From contig CAMIYM010000004.1 of assembly GCA_946403085.1 (NCBI GenBank), forward strand, positions 186,001-250,000: a stretch of DNA of 64,000 bases, in the 5' to 3' direction. The stretch comes from an uncultured Clostridia bacterium. GTDB lineage: Bacteria; Bacillota; Clostridia; Saccharofermentanales; Saccharofermentanaceae. This document shows, in pieces, positions 48,577 to 58,454 of this stretch (its first letter is position 1; each line of letters starts with the position of its first letter). Made by a program: the position numbers and the translations under genes. The notes under the pieces are model-generated. The model was not told where the DNA came from and searched no databases. It was given only the letters and a program-made list of their open reading frames with translations.

Positions 48577-49664
48577 TGGATATTGTAATAATCAACTGTT
48601 TTGACACTTATGAACACAGAGTAGATCTACTGTGCGATGTGTTTATTGATGAAGGACACAATGTTGAAGTGTTGACATCAGATTATATGCATTTTGAGAA
48701 GAAGTATCGCTCCGAAATGAAGAATCATTTTAAGTTTTTTCATGCAAAACAATATAAGAAGAATTTATCTGTTTCAAGGCTGAATTCACATACTAAACTT
48801 TCAAGAGATATATCTAAATATCTTAATGAAAGAGATGTTCCTGATTTGATATGGGTTCTTATTCCACCAAACTCATTTGTAAAAGACATTGCTAGGTATA
48901 AAGAATCTCATATTAATACAAAACTTGTATTTGACTTAATTGATTTGTGGCCTGAAACAATGCCGATTGGTTCGTTGAAGAATATCTTTCCATTTACTAT
49001 CTGGAAAGGTTTAAGAGATAACTATTTAAAATTTGCAGATTATATAGTAACTGAGTGTGATTTATATAAAAAGAAGTTAAATGATGTTATAGGAAGTATA
49101 CCAACATCAACTTTATATCTTGCTCGTCCGTATATTCCGCTTGAACCTCATTTGAATTTACCTGATGACAGAATTAATTTATGCTATCTTGGCTCAATAA
49201 ATAATATTATTGATATAGATAGAATAGGTATGATTATCAAAGAGTTTAAGATTCTTAAACCCGTAGAACTTCATATTGTTGGTGATGGAGAGAATCGTGA
49301 TAGATTGATTAATGTTGCTGAGGAAAGCGGTGCTAGTGTAGTATTTCACGGAAGCATATATATTCGTGATGAAAAACAGAAAGTGTTTGACATGTGCCAT
49401 TATGGGCTAAACATTATGAAAGACACTGTTTGTGTTGGACTTACAATGAAAAGTATTGATTATATGGAATTTGGAGTTCCTATAATCAACAACATAAATG
49501 GAGACACATGGGATGTAATTGAGCGTTTTAATATAGGATACAATGAAGTTCCTTCTATAGATGATTATGATTTAAGCCAGCGTCATAATTCACGTAAGTT
49601 CTTTGAGGATAATTTTACCTCTGATATATTTCGACATAAAGTGTTATCTATTATAGAAGCTTAG
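48576..49664 (+). CDS. GT-B glycosyltransferase (module 3)
   Basis: 362 residues, GT4-like. The acceptor half has VIINCFDTYEHRVDLLCDVF and LVFDLIDLWPETMPIG, an arrangement as in WbuB relatives. The donor half has INLCYLGSINNIIDIDRIG, LHIVGDGENRDRLI and VGLTMKSIDYMEFGVPIIN. Codons are strongly A/T-ending (many TTA, ATA and AGA), unlike modules 1 and 2. The sugar is unknown. Confidence 0.82.
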   Translation: MDIVIINCFDTYEHRVDLLCDVFIDEGHNVEVLTSDYMHFEKKYRSEMKNHFKFFHAKQYKKNLSVSRLNSHTKLSRDISKYLNERDVPDLIWVLIPPNSFVKDIARYKESHINTKLVFDLIDLWPETMPIGSLKNIFPFTIWKGLRDNYLKFADYIVTECDLYKKKLNDVIGSIPTSTLYLARPYIPLEPHLNLPDDRINLCYLGSINNIIDIDRIGMIIKEFKILKPVELHIVGDGENRDRLINVAEESGASVVFHGSIYIRDEKQKVFDMCHYGLNIMKDTVCVGLTMKSIDYMEFGVPIINNINGDTWDVIERFNIGYNEVPSIDDYDLSQRHNSRKFFEDNFTSDIFRHKVLSIIEA

Positions 49665-49674
49665 GAGTTTTCTC

Positions 49675-50370
49675 GTGATTTCTGTTTGTATTCCAACATA
49701 TAATGGAGAAAAATATATCTATGATCAGCTTATCTCTATTCTCTCGCAGATAAGCGATTGTGATGAAATCATCATTTCTGATGACTCCTCTACAGATAAT
49801 ACACTTTCAATTATACGCGGTATTGATGATCCCAGGATTCACATATATTCCGACAATCACTTTCATTCTCCGGTATACAATATTGAAAATGCAATTAGAC
49901 ATGCCAACGGAGAATATATATTTCTTTCAGATCAAGATGATATTTGGATTGATAATAAAGTTTCAATAATGATGTCTTATTTGAAAGAATATGACTGTGT
50001 AGTTTCAGATGCGATTGTTGTAGATAGTAATTTGACTACTATATATCCGTCTTTTTTTAAATTGAGAAATAGTGGCGTAGGTATTTTGAAAAATATAATT
50101 AAGAATAGTTATGTTGGTTGTTGTATGGCATTTCGGAGTTCTCTATTAACAAAAATAATACCTTTTCCACGAAATATCCCAATGCATGATATTTGGATTG
50201 GCTTGAATGCTGAGAAATACGGAAAAAGTATTTTTATTGATGATCGCTTGATTATGTATAGAAGACATAGTAACAATGCCAGTGTTACTGCAGAGAAAAG
50301 TAATAATTCATTATTTCGAAAGATGAAGATGAGATTATATATCGTCAGGGCTTTGATATTTCGCAAGTAG
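49675..50370 (+). CDS. Family 2 glycosyltransferase (module 3)
   Basis: 231 residues. The start is GTG with AGGAG seven bases before. Motifs: ISVCIPTYNGEKYIYDQLIS, EIIISDDSSTDNTLSII and the metal site FLSDQDDIWIDNK; the DQDDIW wording is typical of GT2 enzymes of the rhamnosyltransferase-like branch. MHDIWIGLNAEKYG supplies the catalytic-base region. Very AT-rich. Confidence 0.88.
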   Translation: MISVCIPTYNGEKYIYDQLISILSQISDCDEIIISDDSSTDNTLSIIRGIDDPRIHIYSDNHFHSPVYNIENAIRHANGEYIFLSDQDDIWIDNKVSIMMSYLKEYDCVVSDAIVVDSNLTTIYPSFFKLRNSGVGILKNIIKNSYVGCCMAFRSSLLTKIIPFPRNIPMHDIWIGLNAEKYGKSIFIDDRLIMYRRHSNNASVTAEKSNNSLFRKMKMRLYIVRALIFRK

Positions 50371-50416
50371 TTGTGAGCTTAGGGTAGATTAATTAGGTAA
50401 ATTGAAAGGTTAATTA

Positions 50417-51214
50417 ATGGTTCATTTATATATAGTATGCGTGATTTATAATATTTCAATAAGCGAGATTGCTTCATTAAGCAATTTCACTCAGTTTTCA
50501 TCGGATAAGGATGATACAAGAATTGTTATAATTGACAATTCAGATGATAATTCAAAGCGAATATATAATAAACATCTTGCTGATAATGACAAGCGTTATG
50601 TTTATATTTCAAATGGTGAAAACCTTGGAATAAGCAGGAGTTACAACAAAGCCATTTCATTAGTAGATGATAGTGATTCCTGGATTATGTTTACAGATGA
50701 TGATACTAACATTTCTCTTGAATATTTGAATAATGTGTATAATGCAATATTTAATACAGAATATGAAATAATCAGCGGAATAGTTCAGAGCAACAAGGGC
50801 CCAATGTCACCTATTTATCGAGTTAAGCTTTTTTCTAATAACAAAAACTTCATTCATTCTGCTGGTGCATATAACAATATTTACTGTATTAATAGTTGTC
50901 TTTGTGTTAAGAGAAGTGTTTTTAATCAAGTTAGATATAATGATGATATTTTTTTAGATCATGCTGATTTTCTTTTTATGGAAGATTTGGCAGTTAATAA
51001 ATTAAATTCGATCCTAATTGTTGATGGAGAAATTATTCAAAATTTTTCTGCCGATACTAAGACTCATATTAGTAGTGCAATTAAAAGATATCGACTATTC
51101 AAGAAAGATTTTATCAGATATTGCAAATTAACAAACAAAAGCTGCTCCTTTATGATTGCTGTATTAATTAAGCATTGGCTGAAACTTGTATTAACAAGTA
51201 AGTATTTTAAGTAA
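50417..51214 (+). CDS. Family 2 glycosyltransferase (module 3)
   Basis: 265 residues. It shows YIVCVIYNISISEIA, RIVIIDNSDDNSKR, NGENLGISRSYNKAISLV and the metal site IMFTDDDTNISLEY, the pattern of WbbL/RfbG-like rhamnosyltransferases. No membrane helices. Very AT-rich. If it uses dTDP-rhamnose, the donor would come from the rfb genes of module 1. Confidence 0.85.
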   Translation: MVHLYIVCVIYNISISEIASLSNFTQFSSDKDDTRIVIIDNSDDNSKRIYNKHLADNDKRYVYISNGENLGISRSYNKAISLVDDSDSWIMFTDDDTNISLEYLNNVYNAIFNTEYEIISGIVQSNKGPMSPIYRVKLFSNNKNFIHSAGAYNNIYCINSCLCVKRSVFNQVRYNDDIFLDHADFLFMEDLAVNKLNSILIVDGEIIQNFSADTKTHISSAIKRYRLFKKDFIRYCKLTNKSCSFMIAVLIKHWLKLVLTSKYFK

Positions 51215-51226
51215 GGACTATGAATT

Positions 51227-52405
51227 ATGAAATTGTTTTTTTTGTATACTGTACCTGCAGATAATTCAATATATAAGAAAATAAAAGATCAGATTATTAC
51301 TTTTCAAAAGCTGAAAGATAATGGTGTTATTGATGGTTTTGCTTGCGTAAATTCAAGTGCTACGGAAAATTATGTCTATCGAATCAGCACTGACAATAAG
51401 CATGGTGTTCGGTTTTTCAATAGAATTGGCCATTTGTACGCACTGTCGAATGTTGTATTATCCTATCCTAAACTCTATAAGTATGTTTATAGATATATTA
51501 AAGAGAATTCTTTTACACATATTTATATTAGAAGAGCTGTGTGTGATAGGTTCTTGATTTCATTCATGAAAAAACTCAACAAAGCAGGTATTAAAATCTT
51601 ATTCGAAATACCAACATATCCGTATGATAAAGAATTTCCGCCCAATAGTATGTATAAAAAGATTGATAATAAATGGAGATCTAAGTTAAGTCCGCTAGTT
51701 CAGTACATTGTTACTCCGTTTAGGGGATATGACTACATTTTTGATATTCCTGTTATTACTGTTGATAATGGTATAATCGTTGATAATGTTAAGCGAGTTA
51801 GCGGAAATAAGGAGAATACTGATAATACGATTAATCTTATTGCCGTGGCGGGTCTTTCTTACTGGCATGGTTATGATAGGTTGATAAAAGGATTAATTGA
51901 TTACTATGATCATCAGGAGAATCCTCGAGAATTGTATTTCCATTTGGTCGGTGGAGAGATGGATAATCAATTCAGAAAAGAGTATGAACAATTAGTATTG
52001 GGCAGTTCAATCGAATCAAGAGTTAAGTTTTATGGCCCGGTATTTGGCGAAGAATTAAATAAAATATACGAGAACGCAGATATCGCTGTAAGTTCATTAG
52101 GTCTGCACAGATTAGGTCTTAAACAAAGCGCTACGCTTAAATCTAGAGAATATCTTGCTAAGGGGCTTCCTATTATTTCAGAAGGAAATGTAGGTTATGA
52201 TTCTGAGGACTTTAAATATGCTTTAAATTTACCAATGGATGAGAGCCCTATAAAAATACAAGATATAATTGATTTCTACGATAGAATATACAATAACGGA
52301 TTAATGAATAGAGAGGATATTATTTCTGATATAGTCAATTATGCATATAAAAACTTTGATATGTATGAATTAATGAAAAATATGATTACGGAATTGAAAC
52401 ACTAA
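51227..52405 (+). CDS. GT-B glycosyltransferase (module 3)
   Basis: 392 residues. The donor half has LIAVAGLSYWHGYDRLIKGL, YFHLVGGEMDNQFRKEYEQL, VKFYGPVFGEELNKIYENAD and SATLKSREYLAKGLPIISEG, which is a GT4 pocket. The N-terminal half is divergent and was not assigned further. AAGGA precedes the ATG. Very AT-rich. The sugar is unknown. Confidence 0.8.
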   Translation: MKLFFLYTVPADNSIYKKIKDQIITFQKLKDNGVIDGFACVNSSATENYVYRISTDNKHGVRFFNRIGHLYALSNVVLSYPKLYKYVYRYIKENSFTHIYIRRAVCDRFLISFMKKLNKAGIKILFEIPTYPYDKEFPPNSMYKKIDNKWRSKLSPLVQYIVTPFRGYDYIFDIPVITVDNGIIVDNVKRVSGNKENTDNTINLIAVAGLSYWHGYDRLIKGLIDYYDHQENPRELYFHLVGGEMDNQFRKEYEQLVLGSSIESRVKFYGPVFGEELNKIYENADIAVSSLGLHRLGLKQSATLKSREYLAKGLPIISEGNVGYDSEDFKYALNLPMDESPIKIQDIIDFYDRIYNNGLMNREDIISDIVNYAYKNFDMYELMKNMITELKH

Positions 52406-52447
52406 AATTTGAAGTGATGTAATTGATATATAGATTTGGAGAGATAA

Positions 52448-53806
52448 ATGAAGATTAGTATTGTACTTTTAATAATATTTCTTATTGTTGCAATATTATT
52501 ATATGCTGCTGTAATAAGCAGAGATTACATTTCTTCAATTAAAAAGATATATTTTACAACAGCTTTTGTTGGTATATTGATTTACTCTGGAGTTTCTACA
52601 TTATATGTGGATCTTTGCGAGGATTTCTTTATCCATTTCCTTATTTATATTGTTGTTTTCTCAATTGCTTTTGTTTGTTCAAGCCGTTTTAAAATTGGTT
52701 CTTATTTTATAAATTATTCGGACTCTCAAATAGAATCGTTAAGACCAAAATTAAAAAAGAACTCATTAATGGATTCTTCTAATCTATCTGATGCATTTTT
52801 GATTGTTATGGTTGTGTTAAGTTATTCATATATTTTTATTCAGCTTATCTATCCGGAAAACCGTTTGGGAAATCTCATTAATATCTCTTTGAATCAAAAA
52901 GATATCTTTAATAATAGAGATTACTCAAGAAGTCTTCTTATCTATCAAATATTTAATTATTTTGAATTGGGCTCTTTAGGATTTTATTATGTTTATCTTG
53001 GAAGACTCGTAAACAAGAAAAAGACGAGCATAGCTATTATTCTTATACTTCTTCGTGTTTATTTGAATCTGGGTCTTAATCAGTACATATCCAGGAATGA
53101 AATTGTTTCTCTTTTATTGTTTATTGCATTAGTTGTAGTCTACAGTAAAAACAGGTATGACGATCTCTTTAAGAAGACTATTAAGCTTTTTGCTATTGTG
53201 TTTGCTCTTACGCTTATATTATCACCTGTTCTTTATATGTATCAATTCCTTAGACTAGGTTTATCATTACCCGATATTGATGCGTCTGAGGCAATTTCTT
53301 CTTTGATTTATAGTGAGACCAATTATGGACAGTATTATGAGAGCTTGCTTGAATTATCATCAACTAAAGGTACTGTTAATTGGTTTGTTTGGATTTTGAC
53401 TTTACCTGTTCCTAGTGCCATTTTTACTTTTAAAAGGGATATAGTTTTAGTAAATCAGGTTTTGTCTGAATATATTACCGGTTACCCTTATGGACATGCA
53501 TATTATACTGTTAAATTACCATCTTTATTCGGTGAAGCTCTATATGTGTTTGGAATCTTGTTTTACTGGTTGCATGCAGTGTTTATTGGAGTTTTTATCA
53601 ATAAACTAAGTGGAATTCTTGAGAAAGATGAGAATTTGTCGATATTAACTTTATGGTTTGCCACGCAATCGCTATTACTTGGTCGTGGTGGATCAAGCTC
53701 ATTAGTTCCCAATGCCGTTAATATTCTTTTATTTTATGCAATAATAATTACAATTATTAATTATATTAAACGAAGGCGAATTGTTTCAACAAAAAGGTTC
53801 AAATGA
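52448..53806 (+). CDS. Wzy-like polysaccharide polymerase (module 3)
   Basis: 452 residues with about 11-12 hydrophobic helices and an outside loop around 290-380 containing SETNYGQYYESLLELSSTKG and EYITGYPYGHAYYTVKLPS. The YP-x-G-H wording and the late SLFGEALYVFG segment match the oligosaccharide repeat unit polymerase family. It starts directly after GGAGATAA. It would polymerise the module 3 units flipped by the Wzx encoded at 55137. Confidence 0.8.
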   Translation: MKISIVLLIIFLIVAILLYAAVISRDYISSIKKIYFTTAFVGILIYSGVSTLYVDLCEDFFIHFLIYIVVFSIAFVCSSRFKIGSYFINYSDSQIESLRPKLKKNSLMDSSNLSDAFLIVMVVLSYSYIFIQLIYPENRLGNLINISLNQKDIFNNRDYSRSLLIYQIFNYFELGSLGFYYVYLGRLVNKKKTSIAIILILLRVYLNLGLNQYISRNEIVSLLLFIALVVVYSKNRYDDLFKKTIKLFAIVFALTLILSPVLYMYQFLRLGLSLPDIDASEAISSLIYSETNYGQYYESLLELSSTKGTVNWFVWILTLPVPSAIFTFKRDIVLVNQVLSEYITGYPYGHAYYTVKLPSLFGEALYVFGILFYWLHAVFIGVFINKLSGILEKDENLSILTLWFATQSLLLGRGGSSSLVPNAVNILLFYAIIITIINYIKRRRIVSTKRFK

Positions 53807-53826
53807 TTGAGTAGGAGAATAACAGT

Positions 53827-55047
53827 ATGGTAAATGTAATTGGACTTGGTTATATAGGTCTTCCGACAGCTCTTATGCTTAGTTCTCACGGAATTGAAGT
53901 TGTAGGAACTGATTACAACAAAGATCTAGTTGATACTTTAAATGAAGGCCGTACTACTTTCAAGGAATATGGGCTGGATGAACTTTTTCAGAAAGCTATT
54001 AGCTCTGGAATCCGCTTTACATCTGAATATCAAACAACAGATACATATATTATTTCTGTTCCTACACCATATGATAAGTTCAGTAAGAAAGTTGATGCTT
54101 GTTATGTTGTTGCTGCACTAAAGGACATATTAAAAGTTGCCCCTAAAGGAGCAACCGTTATTATTGAATCAACTGTTTCTCCCGGAACTATTGAAAAGTT
54201 TGTAAGGCCGGCCATAAATGAAGCTGGATTGGTTGTAGGTGAAGATATTAACCTTGTTCATGCTCCTGAAAGAATAATACCTGGAAATATGGTATACGAG
54301 CTGCTTCATAATAATAGAACGATTGGTGCTGATGATAAAGTTATTGGTGAAAAGGTAAAAGCACTGTATGCTTCTTTCTGTCAGGGTGAAATAGTTGTTA
54401 CTGATATTAAGACAGCTGAAATGACTAAGGTTGTTGAGAATACTTTCCGAGCAGTAAATATCGCTTTTGCAAATGAGTTAGCTAAGATCTGCAGACACGA
54501 TAATATGGATGTATATGAAATTATAAGAATCTGTAATATGCATCCGCGTGTAAATATACTTCAGCCTGGTCCCGGTGTTGGTGGACATTGTATTTCTGTA
54601 GATCCATGGTTCCTTGTAGGTGATTATCCTTCGCTGGCGAAGGTTATTGATGAAGCCATGAAGACTAATGATGGTATGCCTGATTTCGTTCTTAATCGTA
54701 TATATGAGATTATGAAAGAAAACAATATGACTGATATTACCAGAGTTGGTTTATATGGTCTTACATATAAAGAAAATGTAGATGATATTAGAGAATCTCC
54801 GACGCTTCAATTACTTGAAAGTCAGGAGAGACATCTTGCAACAGGACTTAAGGTATATGATCCTTACATCACAAAGGATGTAGTAAGAAACCAATACCAT
54901 GATCTTGAGTCATTCCTTAATGATGTTGATTTTGTTGTAATTATGGTTAAGCACAAAGAAATTATTGAAAGTATGGAGAAGATTGCAAATAAGATTGTTT
55001 TAGATTGTCATAATATATGTTCTTTCCCGGGTGTATATCACTTGTGA
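53827..55047 (+). CDS. wecC: UDP-N-acetyl-D-mannosamine dehydrogenase (WecC type)
   Basis: NAD-dependent four-electron oxidation of UDP-ManNAc to UDP-ManNAc-uronate. 406 residues: Rossmann start VNVIGLGYIGLPTALMLSSH, APERIIPGNM (WecC-type; other relatives read differently), KVVENTFRAVNIAFANEL, the catalytic Cys in GVGGHCISVDPWF and YGLTYKENVDDIRESPT. The partner WecB (UDP-GlcNAc 2-epimerase) is not in this window. It would put a negatively charged ManNAcA-type sugar into module 3. UDP-glucose dehydrogenase is less likely on motif wording. Confidence 0.88.
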   Translation: MVNVIGLGYIGLPTALMLSSHGIEVVGTDYNKDLVDTLNEGRTTFKEYGLDELFQKAISSGIRFTSEYQTTDTYIISVPTPYDKFSKKVDACYVVAALKDILKVAPKGATVIIESTVSPGTIEKFVRPAINEAGLVVGEDINLVHAPERIIPGNMVYELLHNNRTIGADDKVIGEKVKALYASFCQGEIVVTDIKTAEMTKVVENTFRAVNIAFANELAKICRHDNMDVYEIIRICNMHPRVNILQPGPGVGGHCISVDPWFLVGDYPSLAKVIDEAMKTNDGMPDFVLNRIYEIMKENNMTDITRVGLYGLTYKENVDDIRESPTLQLLESQERHLATGLKVYDPYITKDVVRNQYHDLESFLNDVDFVVIMVKHKEIIESMEKIANKIVLDCHNICSFPGVYHL

Positions 55048-55136
55048 TTTCTTTGATTGATAAAAAATGTTCGTTGTACAATTTCAAACAATCAGATTAA
55101 AGATAATAATTGAAAGCGGAATGTAATTAGTAAGAT

Positions 55137-56600
55137 ATGAAAGATGATAAAAAGCAAATAGGGAATGATGCAGTCAAAGTAACGATTGCGAAGATAATTG
55201 CCCAAGCGCTTTCAATGGTTGTTGCCATGTTAATGGCTCGTTTTCTTACGCTTGAGGAAAACGGTACATATTCGCAGGTAATCCTTGTCATAAACATGGT
55301 CCTTTCATTATTCATGCTCGGACTTCCTAATAGTATGAATTATTATATGGGAAGAGCAGAAAACAAGGAGCAGAAAAAGCAGTTCCTTTCTACTTATTAT
55401 GCTCTGAACTCCTTATTAGGATTGGGTGTTGGTGTAATTTTATTAGTTTTCATGCCGTTGGTAATGAAATATTTTGACAATCAGGCTCTTAAGTCGCTTT
55501 GGTTATTTATGTTGTTATACCCATGGGGAAAAATCATAACTACCAGCGCTGAGAATCTATATATTGTTTATCACAAAACAAATTCAGTTTTGCTATATAG
55601 AGTGTTGTTAAGTGGTGCAATTATCGTTGCAATCATCATAGCGCATATAATTAAACTGAATTTCAATATGTATATGCTTATTCTTCTTGTTATTACATTA
55701 GTGTTTAGTGCTGTTGTTTTGCTTGAGGCAAATAAGTTGGGAGAAGGTATTTGTGTAAAACTATCATTTGGTTATATTAAGCAAGTATTAGCTTTCTCTT
55801 TGCCGTTGGGATTGGCTACCGCAGTGGGCACTATAAATATTGAACTTGATAAGTTTATGATAGGAAACTTTGTAGATACAGCTACTCATGCAGTATATAC
55901 GAATGCTTCTAAAGAGATGCCGGTAGCAATTGTTGCGAGTGCATTTACTGCAGTTTTATTGCCGAGTTTTTCAAAGTATTTTAAAGAGAATCAAAAAGAC
56001 AAAGTCGTCCAATTATGGGGTCATTCTACTAAAATCGCTTTTTATATAATTTGTTTTTTGAGTATTGGAATGTTTGTATTTGCACCTGATTGCATAAGGG
56101 TACTGTATTCTGAAAAGTTTATTTCTGGATCTAATATTTTTAGAGTTTATTGTTTAGTATTATTGTTAAGAACTACATACTTTGGATTAGTATTGAATGC
56201 AGCTGGAAAGACAAAGTTTATTTTTTATAGCGCTTTGGCTTCATTAGGAATTAATTTCGTGCTTAATTATCTTTTGTATATTCCTTTGGGATTAATTGGT
56301 CCTGCGTTAGCTACTCTTATTAGTCAAATCATTATTAATGGTTTTCAAATAGTGTATTCTGCAAAACTATTAAACGTTAAAGTGTCTAAAATCTTTCCGT
56401 GGAAAGGCATCGGTGTTATTTTCCTTATTAATGTTATTCTTGGAATATGCTTTTTCTTTATAAAGGAATATTTGGTTTTGGACTACCTGATAGGAACAGA
56501 AATGGAATCAATAGTATTGGCCTTGGTATGGTTATGTGTTGATTTCTTGATTTTCAAGAAAAGTGCTTTTAAAGAATGGCACAGTTTTAATAACGTGTAG
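55137..56600 (+). CDS. Wzx-like flippase (module 3)
   Basis: 487 residues with about 14 helices. The first helix region AKIIAQALSMVVAMLMARFL with TLEENGTYSQVILV and NIELDKFMIGNFVDTATHAV in the middle are characteristic of the MOP polysaccharide exporters. The C-terminal helices follow RTTYFGLVLNAAGKTKFIFY, a conserved position in Wzx. It would flip the module 3 unit. A gap of 89 AT-rich bases separates it from wecC. Confidence 0.9.
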   Translation: MKDDKKQIGNDAVKVTIAKIIAQALSMVVAMLMARFLTLEENGTYSQVILVINMVLSLFMLGLPNSMNYYMGRAENKEQKKQFLSTYYALNSLLGLGVGVILLVFMPLVMKYFDNQALKSLWLFMLLYPWGKIITTSAENLYIVYHKTNSVLLYRVLLSGAIIVAIIIAHIIKLNFNMYMLILLVITLVFSAVVLLEANKLGEGICVKLSFGYIKQVLAFSLPLGLATAVGTINIELDKFMIGNFVDTATHAVYTNASKEMPVAIVASAFTAVLLPSFSKYFKENQKDKVVQLWGHSTKIAFYIICFLSIGMFVFAPDCIRVLYSEKFISGSNIFRVYCLVLLLRTTYFGLVLNAAGKTKFIFYSALASLGINFVLNYLLYIPLGLIGPALATLISQIIINGFQIVYSAKLLNVKVSKIFPWKGIGVIFLINVILGICFFFIKEYLVLDYLIGTEMESIVLALVWLCVDFLIFKKSAFKEWHSFNNV

Positions 56601-56608
56601 ATATAATT

Positions 56609-57748
56609 ATGACTCGTGAGCAGAATGTTTTACTTAAGTTGATTAATCAATCACAATTTGGATTATCTAATCCAGTTTGTTATGATGAAGTTGATTTTGA
56701 TACTTTATTCTTTGAAGCAACTCAGCAATCTATATTTGGTTTAATTGCGTCTGAGTTTCTTGCTAAGTGCCCGGAAGAGAAGTATCTACATGAGCACCAT
56801 AAAATGAAGGCTCATTATATTCGTTATAATCATGCAGAAGAAGAGTTAACAAATCTTCTTAGTAATTTTAAGATTCCACATGTAATCTTAAAGGGAAATG
56901 CATCTGCTGTATATTATACGGATCCTTCTTGCAGGTCTATGGGAGATATAGATTTTCTAGTCCCTCAGGAATTGTACTCTAAAGTAAAACAGATACTGAT
57001 AATGAATGATTTTATAGAAGGTCATTCAGATGAGCGACATACTAAGTTTTCCAAGAACGGAATTCTTTTCGAATTGCATCATCACTTTAGTTATGACATT
57101 GATCTTGAATCAAATATTGTTGAGGGATTGAAGAATTGTGAAGTTGCATATGTTAATGGACATTCTTTCCCTATGCTTCCTAAACTGGCTAATGGATTAG
57201 TCTTGTTAGACCATTTTAGAAGACATCTAAAAGATTCAGTCGGTTTACGTCAGGTTATAGATTGGATGATGTATGTATATCATGATCTTGACGATGAATT
57301 TTGGAACAATGACTTTGGTCCTATCGTACGTGAAAAAGGATTGGAATCATTGGCAAAAGTAACTACTCGTATGTGCCAGATATATTTGGGATTGCCTGAG
57401 TCAATTACCTGGTGTAAAGATGTCGACGATGAATTGTGTAATAATTTGATGAAGCTTGTGGTAGATTCTGGCAATTTTGGCCGGAAGAATAATGTTGGCA
57501 GATCTATAGAAGCTGTTAGTTCCAGTATAAAGAAAGTAGGATTATTTCATAAATTACAAGAATCAGGTAAAAACAACTGGAAAGCATATCATAAGCATCA
57601 CTGGCTTTTACCTTTTTGCTGGATTTATCAGATTTTCCGTTATGCAAAGCTGGGTATTAAGAGCGGAAGAAGTCCCGAGCAATTAAGGAGCGATCTAGAT
57701 AGAAGTAAGTCGCGAATGGAAATACTTAAGGAGCTTGGAATCGATTAA
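56609..57748 (+). CDS. Uncharacterised nucleotidyltransferase family protein (NTP_transf_5 type)
   Basis: 379 residues. The only motif I can name is VILKGNASAVYYTDPSCRSM followed by GDIDFLVP, which matches the 'LKG...R..GDID.LV' polymerase-beta-like nucleotidyltransferase signature; the two Asp residues would bind metal. A second Asp-containing strand (ILFELHHHFSYDIDLES) may complete the site. Homologues are common at ends of surface-glycan clusters, but their substrate is not known. Its stop codon overlaps that of the converging cpsB by two bases of shared TAA/TTA. Confidence 0.75.
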   Translation: MTREQNVLLKLINQSQFGLSNPVCYDEVDFDTLFFEATQQSIFGLIASEFLAKCPEEKYLHEHHKMKAHYIRYNHAEEELTNLLSNFKIPHVILKGNASAVYYTDPSCRSMGDIDFLVPQELYSKVKQILIMNDFIEGHSDERHTKFSKNGILFELHHHFSYDIDLESNIVEGLKNCEVAYVNGHSFPMLPKLANGLVLLDHFRRHLKDSVGLRQVIDWMMYVYHDLDDEFWNNDFGPIVREKGLESLAKVTTRMCQIYLGLPESITWCKDVDDELCNNLMKLVVDSGNFGRKNNVGRSIEAVSSSIKKVGLFHKLQESGKNNWKAYHKHHWLLPFCWIYQIFRYAKLGIKSGRSPEQLRSDLDRSKSRMEILKELGID

Positions 57749-58449
57749 TAATCGGATTGATAATCCCGGATTATTGCTTCCTGATAGTTTTCTAACTTGG
57801 GAATAAAGTTGTCTCCAAGTGATTTAGAAATAACATCCAATGCCGGCCCTAAGTTAACTGACCTGCGTCCCAGATTATGAGCATCTGTACCTAAGAAGGT
57901 GATTGTACCTTTCTTGAGCATCTTTAAGGCTTTGTGCTGAGTGTGTCTATCAAGGAAGAATTCAGCATTGCTCTGAATGAAGATATTAAGGTTAAGGAAT
58001 TCCTTTAATAGTTTTCTTGGCTGATCAAGATATCGTTCGATGTGAGCTGCAACAGGCATGATACCAGTTGTCGATGCAATAATGCCTACTTCTTCAATCA
58101 TATGAGAAGTCCAAGTGCGGAATGGCATTTCAAGCAAGAGAAGATCTGTTCCTTCAAGGCAAAGATCGTGAAGCCCATCGTATCTGCTAATTCCGTCGAA
58201 GAATAATACTTCAGCACCTAATCTGACGTTCTGAAGTTCGTTTTTAGTTGCATCCTGAACCATAGCAAAAGCTTTGTTACGTCTTGTTATGAATCTCTCA
58301 GGATTGTTATGTTCAGCATAAAAGTGTGGAGTTGCACAGATTTCTGTGATTCCCTGTGAATACCATGCATTAAGCATGGCAATAGAAGTCTCTACGATAT
58401 CAGAACCGTCATCTATGCCGGGTAAGAAATGGGAGTGGAAGTCTATCAT
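57745..58449 (-). CDS. cpsB: CpsB/YwqE-type tyrosine-protein phosphatase (PHP family)
   Basis: Manganese-dependent phosphatase that removes phosphate from the tyrosine cluster of CpsD, resetting capsule assembly. 234 residues; the PHP motifs are present: MIDFHSHFLPGIDDGS (His4, His6), CATPHFY, LEMPF, VAAHIERY and LGTDAHNLGRR. It lies five bases after cpsD on the minus strand, giving the order cpsC-cpsD-cpsB, a common control unit of Wzy-dependent capsules. Confidence 0.93.
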   Translation of the reverse strand: MIDFHSHFLPGIDDGSDIVETSIAMLNAWYSQGITEICATPHFYAEHNNPERFITRRNKAFAMVQDATKNELQNVRLGAEVLFFDGISRYDGLHDLCLEGTDLLLLEMPFRTWTSHMIEEVGIIASTTGIMPVAAHIERYLDQPRKLLKEFLNLNIFIQSNAEFFLDRHTQHKALKMLKKGTITFLGTDAHNLGRRSVNLGPALDVISKSLGDNFIPKLENYQEAIIRDYQSDY

Positions 58450-58454
58450 AAGAA

